From an uncultured Bacteroidia bacterium (lineage in GTDB: Bacteria; Bacteroidota; Bacteroidia; Bacteroidales; UBA932): DNA of 7,179 nucleotides. Positions 7,048 to 7,179 of this stretch are shown piece by piece. The stretch is taken from positions 1 through 7,179 of the forward strand of contig CACXFP010000089.1 of assembly GCA_902766985.1 (NCBI GenBank), read 5' to 3'. How positions within the stretch are numbered: position 1 is the first letter of the stretch; the number at the start of each line of letters is the position of its first letter. The notes beneath the pieces are model-generated. The model made no database searches and was not told where the DNA came from. It was given only the letters and a program-made list of their open reading frames with translations. Position numbers and translations under genes: made by a program.

Positions 7048-7064
7048 CGAAACGAGACGTTTCG
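7048..7064 (+). other. Internal hairpin C of the palindromic element
   Basis: CGAAACG (7048-7054) pairs perfectly with CGTTTCG (7058-7064) around the 3-base loop AGA. It ends exactly where the right arm of the outer stem begins (7065), so the two helices could stack coaxially. Confidence 0.65.
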
Positions 7065-7093
7065 TGAAGTAAGGTCTGTTATTTATAGAAAGG

Positions 7094-7179
7094 ATGATGA
7101 ACGATTATAAGAATATCTATTTTATCGGAATCGGCGGCATTGGGATGAGCGCCATCGCCCGGTATTACAAGTTCAAGGG
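7094..7179 (+). CDS. murC: UDP-N-acetylmuramate--L-alanine ligase MurC, N-terminal start only (3' partial)
   Basis: Only 28 codons and two bases are present before the window ends. The translation MMNDYKNIYFIGIGGIGMSA continues IARYYKFK. It contains the GIGGIGMS glycine-rich loop (residues 12-19) that opens the N-terminal domain of MurC. MurC adds L-Ala to UDP-MurNAc, the first step of stem peptide synthesis, and murG-murC adjacency is usual in dcw clusters. The start could be the ATG at 7094 or the one directly after it at 7097; AGAAAGG (7087-7093) lies just upstream. Unlike the other junctions here, murC is separated from the preceding gene by a 138-bp gap filled by the palindromic element. 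Coupling to murG translation is therefore unlikely. No Bacteroidota-type promoter is evident in the gap. The ATPase and C-terminal domains lie beyond the window. Confidence 0.9.
   Translation, partial: MMNDYKNIYFIGIGGIGMSAIARYYKFK

Larger units (their letters stand above)
6959..7086 (+). repeat. 128-bp palindromic element with 22-bp terminal inverted repeats (MITE/ERIC-like or structured RNA domain)
   Basis: The arms at 6959-6980 (beginning ATAAATAAC) and 7065-7086 (ending GTTATTTAT) are reverse complements over 22 positions, with a single exception. G6968 faces T7077, which is a G.U pair in a + strand transcript. The 84 bases between the arms hold three further perfect hairpins (6988-7005, 7019-7037, 7048-7064). 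The last hairpin abuts the right arm. A transcript could therefore fold into a long stem closing a multibranch loop with three hairpins. The element fills nearly all of the murG-murC gap and encodes no protein I recognise. Size, intergenic site and architecture resemble ERIC-type repeats or a non-autonomous MITE; a conserved cis-acting RNA is the alternative. A TA dinucleotide lies near each end (6960-6961 and 7084-7085), which would suit insertion at TA, but this is weak evidence. There is no T-run after the stem, so it is not a standard intrinsic terminator. Confidence 0.85.

Noticed and set aside
6959..7086. tRNA or other known RNA gene
   Set aside because: The multibranch fold recalls a cloverleaf, but the 22-bp closing stem, loop sizes and lack of T-loop or anticodon features rule out tRNA. 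It also matches no other RNA family that I can recognise.
6959..7093. Intrinsic terminator after murG
   Set aside because: The stem is long enough, but it encloses an 84-base multi-hairpin region. AGAAAGG follows instead of a T-run, directly before murC.
7040..7093. Bacteroidota-type promoter for murC
   Set aside because: I looked for a TTTG and TAnnTTTG pair with suitable spacing before murC. The AT-rich TTATTTATAG lacks the TTTG core, so I cannot support a promoter.

Overview
The window is a stretch of a division and cell wall (dcw) gene cluster, all on the + strand. It runs from the tail of an ftsI-type penicillin-binding protein gene through murE, mraY, murD, ftsW and murG to the first 28 codons of murC. 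The gene order ftsI-murE-mraY-murD-ftsW-murG-murC, with no murF between murE and mraY, is the usual order in Bacteroidota. Three protein features agree with this: the PASTA-tailed PBP, the MraY with an extra loop of about 50 residues, and the MurG with IQEQN in place of HEQN. The coding DNA is fairly GC-rich and uses many AGG arginine codons. No strong Shine-Dalgarno sequences precede the starts, as is common in this phylum. A moderately GC-rich gut-type Bacteroidales is my best inference; I cannot name a genus.

Layout: bases 1-248 are the PBP tail with one PASTA domain. murE starts one base after its stop. mraY follows after 6 bp, murD after 18 bp and ftsW after 15 bp. murG starts inside the end of ftsW. 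This packing implies one polycistronic transcript. The products act in sequence. MurC, MurD and MurE add L-Ala, D-Glu and the third amino acid to UDP-MurNAc in the cytoplasm. MraY moves the MurNAc-peptide to undecaprenyl phosphate (lipid I). MurG adds GlcNAc (lipid II). FtsW with its partner PBP polymerises and cross-links lipid II at the septum.

The only sizeable non-coding stretch is the 138 bp between murG and murC, and it is the most unusual part of the window. It is almost filled by a 128-bp element (6959-7086) with 22-bp terminal inverted repeats that pair fully apart from one G.U. Three perfect small hairpins lie inside. It looks like a MITE/ERIC-like intergenic repeat or a structured RNA domain within the operon mRNA. 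Second in interest is FtsW, which keeps the expected catalytic Asp but departs from SEDS-family consensus at several usually conserved motifs. Otherwise this is an ordinary housekeeping locus, and I see no new multi-gene system.
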